Source: Lutimonas zeaxanthinifaciens | GTDB lineage: Bacteria > Bacteroidota > Bacteroidia > Flavobacteriales > Flavobacteriaceae | Reading direction: 5' to 3' | DNA length: 64,000 bases | Assembly: GCF_030503675.1 (NCBI RefSeq) | Contig: NZ_CP129964.1 | Coordinates: 1,240,001 to 1,304,000 of the forward strand | Shown here: positions 32,842 to 41,723 of the stretch, piece after piece | How the letters are laid out: each line of letters begins with the position of its first letter | Numbering within the stretch: position 1 is the stretch's first letter | The notes under the pieces: generated by a model | What the model saw: the letters and a program-made list of their open reading frames with translations, nothing else | Databases searched by the model: none | Told to the model about the DNA's origin: nothing | Position numbers and translations under genes: made by a program

Positions 32842-34377
32842 ATGACAACAATATTTTCGATAGCAAAAATCGTGATTTATCTGTCTTTTGTTCTAATGCC
32901 TTTTACAATGCTTCAGAAGCCTTATGATTTTGAATGGCCGGAACATAGGTCGGTGAAGGTATTTAAAGAACTCATTAAAGTTTATGATGAGTACGATTTA
33001 GAAAAACTTGAAGGATTTGTACGTAAATACTATCCAGAAGAAAGTGTTGAGAAAAAGATAAAACACTGGGCCAAGGTTTACTCTGAGTTCGGTGCGCTGG
33101 AACCTTTTAAAGTAGCCGATAAAAATTTGATTGAAGATTCTCCTGGAATATGGTTTCGGGGAAAAGATTCAAAGAACTGGGTTCAGCTTATCATTGTAAT
33201 GAGTGATTCCATAGATCAGATCACTCTGAATCCTGTAGTAAGAGGAATTCGTCCGGTGGGCCCTCTTCCTCCATATTCCCCAATGCCTGTAGAAAAATTA
33301 AACGAATATTTGAAGGAATATATGGATGTTATTGTTCAGAAAGATCTGTTCTCCGGCAATGTATTGGTGGCACATGGAAATGAGATACTGTTTCAGGGGG
33401 CTTATGGATTGAGAGATAAAACCCTGAACCAAAGAAATGATCTTGAAACCTCTTTTGGGATTGCGTCAACCACCAAAACTTTTACGGCAATTGCCATTGC
33501 GCAACTGGCAGAAACTGGAAAGTTAAAATTTTCGGACCCCATAAGTAAATTTATTCCTTCATATCCTAAGGATATTGCAGATCAGGTAACGATTCATCAT
33601 TTACTTACCCATACTTCAGGTATCGAATTTGATGATTATGAACCTTTTAATGAGGCTACAAAAAAAGCGAAAAGTTTTAGCGAACTTATCAATGTCCAAT
33701 TGGAATTTATGGATCATATGAACGAAGGGAGACGGTCTAATTTTAAGGTATTAAATGAGTATGACTACACTAATGACGGATTCGACCTGTTGGGTGCGGT
33801 GATCGAAAAGGCTTCCGGACTTTCATATGCCCGATTTATTGAAAAATACATCTTTGAACCGGCAGGTATGGTTAACTCATTTGCCGATATAGATCTCATC
33901 AATAAAAGTGCTAACAAGGCAAAAGGATATAGCTATTATGATGAGGATCACAACTTTCGGTTAGGGAAAAGATTTGAGGCTGACCCTGCGAGATATTCAA
34001 TGGTAGGAGGTGCAGGAGGTATTCATTCCAGTGTTTCGGATCTTTACAGGTACTTTAAATCTATAAACGAGGAAGTAGTCATTAACGGCAAAACCAAAGA
34101 ATTAATGTTTTCAGTTCACGCAACGCCATATTCAAGTGAGGACCTCGATACGGATTCTCAATATGGCTATGGTTTTGCCATAAACCGCAGTGGAAAGGCG
34201 ACTACAATTGGACATGATGGTGTTGACCTGGGCATAGGAAGTCGATTTGCCTATTATCCTGAACAGGACATTTATGTTATTGTATTGAGTAACTACGGAT
34301 CAATGGCCGGAAGCAATGTGGCTAATCACATTAAAGACTTGATCGAGCCTAATTTTATACCAGTTGAGACCAATTGA
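32842..34377 (+). CDS. serine hydrolase of the beta-lactamase/penicillin-binding type, with N-terminal extra domain
   Basis: A 511-aa exported protein. The catalytic S-x-x-K is Ser209-T-T-Lys212, and the Y-x-N triad is Tyr309-T-Asn311. An H-D-G near 455 stands for the third motif. Residues 30-140 form a separate domain of about 110 residues resembling the NTF2-like/DUF3471-type domain found before some class-C-like hydrolases. The family covers D-amino-acid peptidases, esterases and true beta-lactamases, so resistance cannot be claimed. The N-terminal signal is short and hydrophobic (8-24). Confidence 0.87.
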   Translation: MTTIFSIAKIVIYLSFVLMPFTMLQKPYDFEWPEHRSVKVFKELIKVYDEYDLEKLEGFVRKYYPEESVEKKIKHWAKVYSEFGALEPFKVADKNLIEDSPGIWFRGKDSKNWVQLIIVMSDSIDQITLNPVVRGIRPVGPLPPYSPMPVEKLNEYLKEYMDVIVQKDLFSGNVLVAHGNEILFQGAYGLRDKTLNQRNDLETSFGIASTTKTFTAIAIAQLAETGKLKFSDPISKFIPSYPKDIADQVTIHHLLTHTSGIEFDDYEPFNEATKKAKSFSELINVQLEFMDHMNEGRRSNFKVLNEYDYTNDGFDLLGAVIEKASGLSYARFIEKYIFEPAGMVNSFADIDLINKSANKAKGYSYYDEDHNFRLGKRFEADPARYSMVGGAGGIHSSVSDLYRYFKSINEEVVINGKTKELMFSVHATPYSSEDLDTDSQYGYGFAINRSGKATTIGHDGVDLGIGSRFAYYPEQDIYVIVLSNYGSMAGSNVANHIKDLIEPNFIPVETN

Positions 34378-34504
34378 GAACGTATCATTTATCAAGATGT
34401 GGATCAAGATTTATAAACAGCTTGGATAAATGCGTATATTGTAAGTCACACCGGGTTTAAATTTTTTTTAATCCAAAAACTGGTGACGACTAAATCAAAC
34501 CGCA

Positions 34505-35014
34505 ATGAATATATCCTTTTTCACTTTCCGAATTAAATTAATAACTCTTTTGTTATTATCAATTAACTTACAATTAGGCGCTCAAAGTATGAGCTCAGGG
34601 TCTAATGAGAGCAATTCTATTTCCGAGTCATTCAATTTAACCCTGCAACATACCACCCTGGTGGTGACTAATTTTAAGGCTAGTAAAGAATTTTATACTG
34701 AAATTTTAGGTTTAAAAGATTTAAAGGCGGATTGGTTACCCGAAAATCAAATGTTTTTATCTCTTGGTGATAATTTAGAACTTCATGTGGGAGAAGTTGA
34801 AGGGGTGGAAATAAAGCCGAGCAATTTTAATCATTTTGCTATTTCAACTAATGATTTAGATGGGTATTTGAAGCTGTTGGCATCAAAAGGTGTGGATCAT
34901 TATAGTTTGGGTGGAGCAGAGAAAAATTTCATTCAGAAAAGACCCGATGGGGTAAGACAGACTTTTATTCAGGACCCGGATGGTTACTGGATTGAAATTA
35001 ATGATGCAAATTGA
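34505..35014 (+). CDS. exported VOC (glyoxalase-like) protein
   Basis: A 169-aa VOC protein with a Sec signal peptide (ending NLQLGAQ). The domain reads NLTLQHTTLVVTNFKASKEF and YTEILGLKDL, then HFAISTNDLDGYLKLL and FIQDPDGYWIEIND, a complete C-terminal half with the conserved Glu. Exported VOC proteins are less common than cytoplasmic ones and may act on a periplasmic small molecule. Confidence 0.87.
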   Translation: MNISFFTFRIKLITLLLLSINLQLGAQSMSSGSNESNSISESFNLTLQHTTLVVTNFKASKEFYTEILGLKDLKADWLPENQMFLSLGDNLELHVGEVEGVEIKPSNFNHFAISTNDLDGYLKLLASKGVDHYSLGGAEKNFIQKRPDGVRQTFIQDPDGYWIEINDAN

Positions 35015-35058
35015 CTAACTTTAAACATCCAATTTTTAAACCATAGACTATAAACGTC

Positions 35059-35280
35059 ATGCCATTTTTTAAATCAATAGGGGATCAGACAAAGTACCTC
35101 ATGCCTTTGCAAAATTCAACACCGGAATCGAAAGACCTTTCATTGACCTGCACCTGGAGTTTTATGAATCGCTTTGTAGAACGAATTGGCTTAACTGTGG
35201 TACCCGAGCAATTTGCTATGGAAGGTAAAATGTTAAAAGGCGGATACGATGGATTATTCAAAATATTTGATTTAAAATAA
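35059..35280 (+). pseudogene. carboxymuconolactone decarboxylase (AhpD-like) remnant with frameshift and internal deletion
   Basis: A 73-codon frame. Its first residues (MPFFKSIGDQTK) and last 35 (FMNRFVERIGLTVVPEQF, KGGYDGLFKIFDLK) look like the two ends of a carboxymuconolactone decarboxylase family protein. Restoring one A near 35092 gives in the +1 frame VPHAFAKFNTGIERPFIDL, the expected next segment. The central segment with the C-x-x-C-x-x-x-H peroxidatic motif is absent. I infer a decayed gene with one small frameshift and an internal deletion. An unrelated small protein remains possible. Confidence 0.55.
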
Positions 35281-35972
35281 TGATTAAAAAAATAGCTATG
35301 CAGAAACAGATTGACAAACTCAAAAGGAAACAGAAGATTCAGAACATTTTTATTCTGGCGTTACTAATTGCAGTGGTTGTAATGTACACAAATCCGGATA
35401 AAAAATCAGATGAAATGCAAGATGTCATTCATGCTAAAGGTATCGTCATTCATGATAATGAAGGTAATTCAAGAATGGCCATAGGGTTTCCTGTAGATAA
35501 CAGCGGCAGAAAAAGGAATGATACTTTATCTGGTTTGGTTTTTATGGATGAAAATGGAATGGATCGCATACATTTGGGCCGCCACGGAAAGCTCTTTTTG
35601 GGAGGGAAATATTACGGAAGAAGTAATAATGAAGGATGGTCCTTATTCTTCAATGACAGTAAGGGGGAAGAAAGGTCAGGATATGGATTTAGCGATAGTG
35701 ATAACAGTATTGGACTTGGAATGGACTATGGAGGAGAGCATGGTGGAGAAGCCATTTATCTTTATGCGGCTCCAAACATAGCCTTTATGACGATTAATGC
35801 CGATTTGCAGGAGAAAAATGGGATACGAGATAGAATCGTTCTATGGCACCAAACAGATAAGGATCTGAGTATTGCAAAAATCAGCGATTCTCATAAAGAC
35901 GGGAAAATCATTTTAAAGGCGGAAAAAGGAATGGATGGGGTAATTGAAAAATCGAACAACGCATCAAAGTAA
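35280..35972 (+). CDS. single-pass anchored protein with beta-rich repeat domain, unknown function
   Basis: A 230-aa protein with a basic N-terminus, one TM helix (about 23-40) and an extracytoplasmic domain of short strands: HAKGIVIHDNEGNSRMAIG, LVFMDENGMDRIHLG, EERSGYGFSDSDNSIGLG. The recurring D-E/N-x-G-x-x-R/M-x-x-x-G unit suggests a repetitive beta structure. The start ATG overlaps the stop of the decayed upstream gene by one base (TAATG), so translation was probably coupled. No catalytic motif was seen. Confidence 0.7.
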   Translation: MIKKIAMQKQIDKLKRKQKIQNIFILALLIAVVVMYTNPDKKSDEMQDVIHAKGIVIHDNEGNSRMAIGFPVDNSGRKRNDTLSGLVFMDENGMDRIHLGRHGKLFLGGKYYGRSNNEGWSLFFNDSKGEERSGYGFSDSDNSIGLGMDYGGEHGGEAIYLYAAPNIAFMTINADLQEKNGIRDRIVLWHQTDKDLSIAKISDSHKDGKIILKAEKGMDGVIEKSNNASK

Positions 35973-36021
35973 CAAGAAACTCGGTTTAATCCCTCATAAT
36001 AAACCTCTTTAACCAAATTCT

Positions 36022-37194
36022 ATGAAAATTATAAGATTCAAAGTTCTGCAAAACCTTATCTATTTTTTTCTAATTATTTGCTCCGTAACGAGTTTCCATG
36101 CTCAATCCCTGGATTTGAAATGGAAGGTGGAGACATCAGGAAAAATACTTGCTGGCCCCGTTGTAAATAATCAATTAGCCTTTGTGGGGAATGAAACAGG
36201 TACATTTATGGCAATCCAACTTGATAACGGAGCTATCGCCTGGAAATTTGAAACAAAGGGGAATATCCAAGCCACAGCGTTGCTTTATGATAATTTGGTT
36301 TTTTTTGAGTCAGCCAATGTCTTTTATGCCCTCAAACAGAAAACCGGCAAAGAAGTTTGGCGTTATCGATTGGATTTTCCTGCTGAGAAATTTAAAGATG
36401 CTTCGGGAAATGAGCATTTATACAAACTGGACCCTTTTGACGATAAACGATCTTCAGGCTTTTTGTATCACGGCATAATCTATATTGGGTGCTCTAATGG
36501 AAAGGTAATTGGTTTGAATTCCAAAACCGGGAATTTAGAATTCTCAATTTCAGCCAAGGATGACTCACCAATTAGATCAAGCCCGTTGGTATTGTATGAT
36601 CAAATTTATTTTGGAGACTGGAACGGAGTAGTTTACTGTTATGATCTAAAGGGGAAAAAGTTCGTTTGGACAAAGAATACATATCGCGAAAAACCCTATG
36701 CTACCTTTGGTGGTATTGCGACGGAGTTTAAACCCTACAAGGGAAAACTTTTTTTTGGAGCCAGAAACCCCGCCCTTAATGTGTTGAGCGTATCCGACGG
36801 TCAAAAAGAATGGACCTATAATGATCCGACCGGGGGATGGATCATTGGCGATCCTGTTGTATTTAACGACACCCTATATATGGGTGGCTCTGATAATTTC
36901 GCCATGCTGGCATTCCATCCTGAGGATGGAAAAGTCCTTTGGAAAACCAAGAGGACAAAAAACATTTATGGAAAGGCCGTGGTAACTAAAGATTTTGTTA
37001 TTTATGGAGGAGGGAATTCTTATGATCCTGAGGATACAGGTGAAATTGTAATACTTAAACGCTCTAACGGGGAGCTTGTTTATCATTTTGAAACCCCATC
37101 GAGTGTTTTCTCTTCACCTGTTTTTACTAAATCTGAACTTATTGTTTTTGGAAGTAATGATGGCAGTATTTATGCGTTGGAAATGAAACCCTAG
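36022..37194 (+). CDS. exported PQQ-like beta-propeller protein
   Basis: A 390-aa protein with a Sec signal (ending SFHAQ) and about seven repeats of the PQQ/BamB-type propeller (AWKFETKGNIQATALLYDN, GKEVWRY, KVLWKTKRTKN, NGELVYHFETPSSVFSSPVF). Each repeat has the W-x-x-x-T-G-x-x-x-S/A-P-V pattern. The protein may bind a cofactor or partner in the periplasm; it is not BamB itself by context and has no dehydrogenase partner nearby. Confidence 0.86.
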   Translation: MKIIRFKVLQNLIYFFLIICSVTSFHAQSLDLKWKVETSGKILAGPVVNNQLAFVGNETGTFMAIQLDNGAIAWKFETKGNIQATALLYDNLVFFESANVFYALKQKTGKEVWRYRLDFPAEKFKDASGNEHLYKLDPFDDKRSSGFLYHGIIYIGCSNGKVIGLNSKTGNLEFSISAKDDSPIRSSPLVLYDQIYFGDWNGVVYCYDLKGKKFVWTKNTYREKPYATFGGIATEFKPYKGKLFFGARNPALNVLSVSDGQKEWTYNDPTGGWIIGDPVVFNDTLYMGGSDNFAMLAFHPEDGKVLWKTKRTKNIYGKAVVTKDFVIYGGGNSYDPEDTGEIVILKRSNGELVYHFETPSSVFSSPVFTKSELIVFGSNDGSIYALEMKP

Positions 37195-37232
37195 TATTTT
37201 TGCTGATAGTTAATTTGGATTAGATTTTATTC

Positions 37233-37260
37233 TTGCCAAGGATGGGTTCAGATATTTTTG
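37233..37260 (+). promoter_or_regulatory. candidate promoter (TTG-N17-TATTTTTG)
   Basis: TTG at 37233-37235 and TATTTTTG at 37253-37260 are 17 bp apart, at the short end of the range for the flavobacterial TTG / TAnnTTTG consensus. It would give a leader of about 65 nt before the TolB-like gene. The region is T-rich, so a chance match is possible. Confidence 0.4.
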
Positions 37261-37332
37261 AAGAGTTTTATACCTTTTTCTGCTTTTTGCGATGCAATGG
37301 AATAAGTCATTAACAGAAGATAATAATTTAAT

Positions 37333-38265
37333 ATGCTAAAATTAAAATTATTAGTTGCCTTGATAATTTCGTCCGGATATTTGTTGGCCCAGGAGGATAA
37401 TGAGATTGTTCAGTTTAGCGCTTCTTTGAACCAGTTCCTTAGTGTTCGTGATTTTTGTCTTTCGAAAGATGGGAATGAGGCGTTTTTGACGATTCAAAGC
37501 CCTTTTCAGGAGATTTCTCAGATTGTTTCTATAAAAAAAGTCAATGGTGAATGGACGGAACCAGAGTTGCTTCCTTTTTCGGATTCTTATATGTATATGG
37601 AACCATTCTTGTCAAAGGACGATAAACGCCTGTATTTTGCCTCTGACAGACCCTTGAATGATTCGATTCAGGAAAAGAAAGACTTTGATATCTGGTATGT
37701 TGAAAGAATGAGTCTATTTGACCATTGGTCTGAGCCCATAAATTTGGGAAAGCCGGTAAATTCAGAATTAAATGAATTTTATCCAACTCTGAGTGATAAC
37801 AATAACCTATATTTTACATTGGAATCACCTGCCGGACTTGGTAAAGACGATATCTATTTTTGTCGCTGGGACAATGGAAACTATGCAAGTCCGGTACTCC
37901 TGGATGAAAATATCAATAGTGATGGTTATGAATTTAATGCTTATATCTCCAGAAACGAAGATTATCTCATTTTTTCAAAATACGATGCAAAAGGGGGGCA
38001 TGGCAGTGGTGATCTTTATAAATCGAAAAAGGATGGTAATGGAAAGTGGGAAAAGGCTGAGAATATAGGATTACCTATCAATACGAAATATATGGAATAC
38101 TGCCCCTTTTATGATGATAAGCGTGGGATATTGTATTTTACCAGCAAAAGAAATGATATAATCCCGCAAGAATTTCAAAGCGTTTCGGAGTTCCAAAAAT
38201 ATGTAATTGAAAGCAACAACGGCTTAAGCAAAATTTATATGACGAAATTAAAAATTGATTACTAG
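37333..38265 (+). CDS. exported TolB/PD40-type beta-propeller protein
   Basis: A 310-aa protein with Sec signal (MLKLKLLVALIISSGYLLAQ) and WD40-like PD40 repeats: PFLSKDDKRLYFASDRPLND, YPTLSDNNNLYFTLESP, YISRNEDYLIFSKYDAKGG, CPFYDDKRGILYFTSKRND. Such proteins are usual in Bacteroidota and act in ligand binding or as part of cell-envelope complexes. A related protein is encoded at 48763-49758. Confidence 0.86.
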   Translation: MLKLKLLVALIISSGYLLAQEDNEIVQFSASLNQFLSVRDFCLSKDGNEAFLTIQSPFQEISQIVSIKKVNGEWTEPELLPFSDSYMYMEPFLSKDDKRLYFASDRPLNDSIQEKKDFDIWYVERMSLFDHWSEPINLGKPVNSELNEFYPTLSDNNNLYFTLESPAGLGKDDIYFCRWDNGNYASPVLLDENINSDGYEFNAYISRNEDYLIFSKYDAKGGHGSGDLYKSKKDGNGKWEKAENIGLPINTKYMEYCPFYDDKRGILYFTSKRNDIIPQEFQSVSEFQKYVIESNNGLSKIYMTKLKIDY

Positions 38266-38324
38266 GATTGGATTTCAATTATATTTTAATTGTTGAATAT
38301 GGAATTATAATTAAAAAAAAACCG

Positions 38325-39374
38325 ATGAAATTAAAGTTTAAAAAACCGATTATTTCAATTCTGGCTATTATCACGCTAATAATAGCAGCTGGATGGCTGG
38401 GTGTTACTTTTTTCCCGGAGAAAATGGTTCCGTATATAATCAATTGGCAAATAGATCGATTGGGGCAGACTCCTGAATTTTTGGAAGACAATGAAAGCAT
38501 TACCATTTTTACCGTTGGTACCGCTTCCCCAATGCCAGGAGAGCGGGTTCAAACCGGAATAGCTGTTCTGCTTAACGGACATTTTTTTATGTTTGATGTT
38601 GGAGCAGGAGTGGTGCAAAAGGCCGAAAATATTGGACTACCGCTTAATCAACTCGATGGTGTTTTTATTACACACTGGCATTCCGATCATTTTATGGACT
38701 TACCTAATTTGATCAACAGGTCCTGGGTATTGGGCCGGGAAATTGATCTCAATGTTTACGGTCCTCAAGGGCTTGATACCATTATGAATGCTATAGATCA
38801 GTTCTTGCATATTGAAAATCAATATCGAGTTGATCACCATGGAGAAGAGATCATGGATATTTCAAAGGCAAATGCCATTTCGAATGAATTTAATATTTCA
38901 CAAGGGGAGAAGGCACTGGTTTATAATAAGGATGGAATTACCATAACAGCTTTTGACGTTGATCATGATCCGATTGAACCCGCCGTAGGTTATGTGATAG
39001 CGTATCGAGGTAAAAAAATTGTCATTAGTGGTGACACCAAAAAAAATGATTTGCTTTTAGAAATGGCTCAGGATGCCGATTTATTGTTCCATGAAGTGAT
39101 GCTGATGTCACTTTTGGGAAAACAGGCAACGATGCTTAAGGATAGGGGGATGATTCGAAATTCAATCATTGTAAATGATATTCAAAACTACCATACCAGC
39201 CCTTCTGAGGTAGCGGAACTGGCTAACCAGGCGAATGTTAAAAAACTGGTTCTTTATCACTTTGCACCTGCTCCGGATTTCAGGATCATCAAAAACCTTT
39301 ACAATACAGAATTAAAAGGGTATGATGGCCCGGTGCACTTTGCCAATGATGGCGATATGATTGTCATAAAATAG
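38325..39374 (+). CDS. metallo-beta-lactamase-fold hydrolase with N-terminal anchor (RNase Z/AtsA-like)
   Basis: A 349-aa protein. ATG 38325 gives a basic N-terminus and one TM helix (about 8-26), better than the upstream ATG at 38268. The metal site H117-W-H119-S-D121-H122 lies in VFITHWHSDHFMDLP, with later ligands in ISGDTKKND and VLYHFAPAP. The pattern resembles arylsulfatase/RNase Z-like enzymes of the MBL superfamily. It faces the periplasm, so a small-molecule ester or sulfate substrate is more likely than RNA. Confidence 0.87.
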   Translation: MKLKFKKPIISILAIITLIIAAGWLGVTFFPEKMVPYIINWQIDRLGQTPEFLEDNESITIFTVGTASPMPGERVQTGIAVLLNGHFFMFDVGAGVVQKAENIGLPLNQLDGVFITHWHSDHFMDLPNLINRSWVLGREIDLNVYGPQGLDTIMNAIDQFLHIENQYRVDHHGEEIMDISKANAISNEFNISQGEKALVYNKDGITITAFDVDHDPIEPAVGYVIAYRGKKIVISGDTKKNDLLLEMAQDADLLFHEVMLMSLLGKQATMLKDRGMIRNSIIVNDIQNYHTSPSEVAELANQANVKKLVLYHFAPAPDFRIIKNLYNTELKGYDGPVHFANDGDMIVIK

Positions 39375-39506
39375 TTTTTAAAATTAAAAATTGACTGCTC
39401 TTATTTTGAGTATAAGGATTGGGCTGATAACTGCTAATCTGAAATTTTAGTATATTTAATCACTCAGGTTCCCCCGGTTTGACTTTAAAGAACTTTAAAT
39501 CCATTT

Positions 39507-40073
39507 ATGAAAACTCAGGATCAGTGGTCAAGAAGAAGATTCAGCAAGGCAATAGTCTCTGCTCAGATATTTATGGCCTCTGGAGCTTTTTCAATTCCAA
39601 TATCCTGTGATAAAGCCAAAAATTTGGAGATGATTGCAGGACTTGATGTTTCGGATCAGGAAACCCTAAAGTATGCCATGGATGAAATTATTCCGGCAAG
39701 TGAATCCATGCCTTCGGCTTCAGAGGTTAAAGGGATTCATTATATTTTAAATATTCTTGAAGAACTTCCTGAATTGAAACCTTTATTTGTGGCCTTGATT
39801 CATGAAATAGATCTTTTAAGCCATCATAATTTTCCTTCGTCTGCCAAAGAAGAACGTGTTAAAGTTTTAACCTCTCTTGAGGAGAATAAGCCTGAATTAT
39901 TTGGTGTGTTAAAGGACTTTACATATGAAAGTTATTACACAAATGAAAAGGTTTATAATTTGATTGGATATGAACCCTATCCAACAGGATCATCCGGTCC
40001 TAAAATGGATGCATTTGATGAGAATTTACTCAATAAGGTAAAAGGAATGCCACCAAGGTATACTAATATTTAA
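39507..40073 (+). CDS. gluconate 2-dehydrogenase subunit 3 family protein, second copy (Tat)
   Basis: A 188-aa protein with a good twin-arginine signal (QWSRRRFSKAIVSAQIFM). The body (ETLKYAMDEIIPASESMPSA, HYILNILEELPEL) matches PF13618. It forms a pair with the GMC gene starting 4 bp after its stop. It is clearly divergent from the copy at 15701-16243, so this is a separate enzyme system and not a recent duplicate. Confidence 0.88.
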   Translation: MKTQDQWSRRRFSKAIVSAQIFMASGAFSIPISCDKAKNLEMIAGLDVSDQETLKYAMDEIIPASESMPSASEVKGIHYILNILEELPELKPLFVALIHEIDLLSHHNFPSSAKEERVKVLTSLEENKPELFGVLKDFTYESYYTNEKVYNLIGYEPYPTGSSGPKMDAFDENLLNKVKGMPPRYTNI

Positions 40074-40077
40074 TTCT

Positions 40078-41667
40078 ATGAGTAGTGAGGATATAGACGT
40101 TTTGGTTATTGGAGCAGGAGCTGCCGGGGCGGCTTTAACATGGCGTTTATCTGAAAAAGGGGTTAAAGTTGTTTGCCTGGAACAAGGTGGCTGGATAGAC
40201 CCATCTACCTTTCCTTCCATGAAGATCAATTATGAGACGCACCTCACTCGTGAGGGGGATTTTAATTTAAGCCCAAATCTTAGAAATCGACCAGAGGATT
40301 ATCCGGTAACTACTGCTGGAAAAAATCCTCCATTTATTATGATGTTTAATGCAGTGGGCGGATCAACGATTCACTGGCAAGGTATATTCCCAAGGTTTCA
40401 TCCTTCAGATTTTAAGGTGAAAACGCTCGATGGTGTAGCTGATGACTGGCCCATTGATTATTGGGAACTTGAACCTTATTATAACCTGAACGATAGTATG
40501 ATTGGAGTTTCCGGACTGGCAGGTGATCCGGCTAACCCTCCTCGATCAGCCAGGCAAATGCCTCCGCTTCCCATAGGGAAAATGGGTAAAACTCTTGCCA
40601 ATGGGTTTGATAAATTGAACTGGCACTGGTGGGTGTCGGACCAGGCAATTAATTCAAAACCATTTAATGATAGGTCGCAATGCATGTTGCACGGCAAATG
40701 TATGTTTGGATGCCCCATGGGAGCCAAGGTTTCGACTGACAGGACGTATTGGCCTCTGGCCATTGCCAACGGAGCAGAAGTCAGAACCTGGTCCCGGGTG
40801 AAGGAAATTACGGTGGATAAATTTGGAAGGGCCAAAGGAGCCATTTATTTTGATAGAGAAAATAAAATACATGAGGTCAAAGCAAAAGTAGTAGTAGTGT
40901 GCTGTAATGGGGTAGGGACCCCTCGATTATTACTGAATTCCAAATCAAAACTTTTTCCAGATGGATTGGGCAATTCAAATGGCGTGGTCGGTAAATACTT
41001 TATGGTACATCCCACACATTTTATCAATGGTGTTTTTGACGAAGTTTTGGACAGCCATATTGGCCCAATGGGAAGTCCTTTGTTTAGCCAGGAATTTTAT
41101 GAAACCAATGAGAAAAGAGGATTTAAAAGGGGCTACATGCTGATTGGGGAACGTACGTTTGGCCCGCTCTTCCAATCACAATCAATCCCATGGGGAGAAA
41201 AGCATCATGAAGAATTCTCTAAAATATTTCCCCATCAGGCCGGACTAACCGTTGTGGCCGATGATCTCCCTGAGGAATCGAACAGGGTAACTTTAGATGA
41301 CAGCAAGATGGATTCCAATGGGATTTCTGCGGCAAAAGTAACCTATTCCCTTTCAGAAAATTCGAAGAAGATGCTCGCTCATGCTGCTGAAAAGGCAACT
41401 GAAGCACTTGAATCTGCCGGGGCAAAAAAAGTTATTGTTCCACCTCCGAGTAATTTGGCGCATTTAATGGGAACGGCACGTATGGGAACACATGAAAAGA
41501 ATTCCGTGGTTAACGCCAATAACCAGGTACATGGTGTTGATAATTTATTTGTAGTGGATGGCAGTTCTTTCACTACGGGAGCGGGCGTAAACCCAACTTC
41601 AACGATCATGGCGCTGGCTTTGAGAGCTGCTGATAAAATTTGGGAAAGCAGGCAAAAATGGGGTTGA
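40078..41667 (+). CDS. GMC-family FAD oxidoreductase, second system
   Basis: A 529-aa flavoprotein with FAD loop VIGAGAAGAALTW (10-22), GGSTIHWQGIFPRFH, a mid-protein Cys cluster (QCMLHGKCMFGCPMGAK) and the C-terminal signature LMGTARMG with GAGVNPTSTIMALALRAAD. The catalytic His/Asn pair is His (AHLMGTARMG) and Asn of VNPT. It is probably exported with the Tat small subunit next to it. No cytochrome c gene for electron transfer is in the window. Confidence 0.9.
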   Translation: MSSEDIDVLVIGAGAAGAALTWRLSEKGVKVVCLEQGGWIDPSTFPSMKINYETHLTREGDFNLSPNLRNRPEDYPVTTAGKNPPFIMMFNAVGGSTIHWQGIFPRFHPSDFKVKTLDGVADDWPIDYWELEPYYNLNDSMIGVSGLAGDPANPPRSARQMPPLPIGKMGKTLANGFDKLNWHWWVSDQAINSKPFNDRSQCMLHGKCMFGCPMGAKVSTDRTYWPLAIANGAEVRTWSRVKEITVDKFGRAKGAIYFDRENKIHEVKAKVVVVCCNGVGTPRLLLNSKSKLFPDGLGNSNGVVGKYFMVHPTHFINGVFDEVLDSHIGPMGSPLFSQEFYETNEKRGFKRGYMLIGERTFGPLFQSQSIPWGEKHHEEFSKIFPHQAGLTVVADDLPEESNRVTLDDSKMDSNGISAAKVTYSLSENSKKMLAHAAEKATEALESAGAKKVIVPPPSNLAHLMGTARMGTHEKNSVVNANNQVHGVDNLFVVDGSSFTTGAGVNPTSTIMALALRAADKIWESRQKWG

Positions 41668-41723
41668 TAAGTTACTTTAAATTGATTTTTTTAAATAATT
41701 CAAGTAAATAAGAGGCCATAAAA

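Noticed and set aside
32842-34377. Antibiotic-resistance beta-lactamase
   Set aside because: S-x-x-K and Y-x-N motifs are shared by many peptidases and esterases. The extra N-terminal domain and overall divergence give no ground to claim a resistance enzyme. The same applies to 57056-58705.
37195-37202. TATTTTTG match to the -7 consensus directly after the PQQ-like gene
   Set aside because: The nearest TTG is 15 bp upstream, too close, and the better-spaced candidate at 37233-37260 is nearer to the next gene.
40479-41175. Several minus-strand open frames of 60-121 codons inside the second GMC gene
   Set aside because: They are shadows of a conserved + strand gene with intact motifs and have no independent sequence features.
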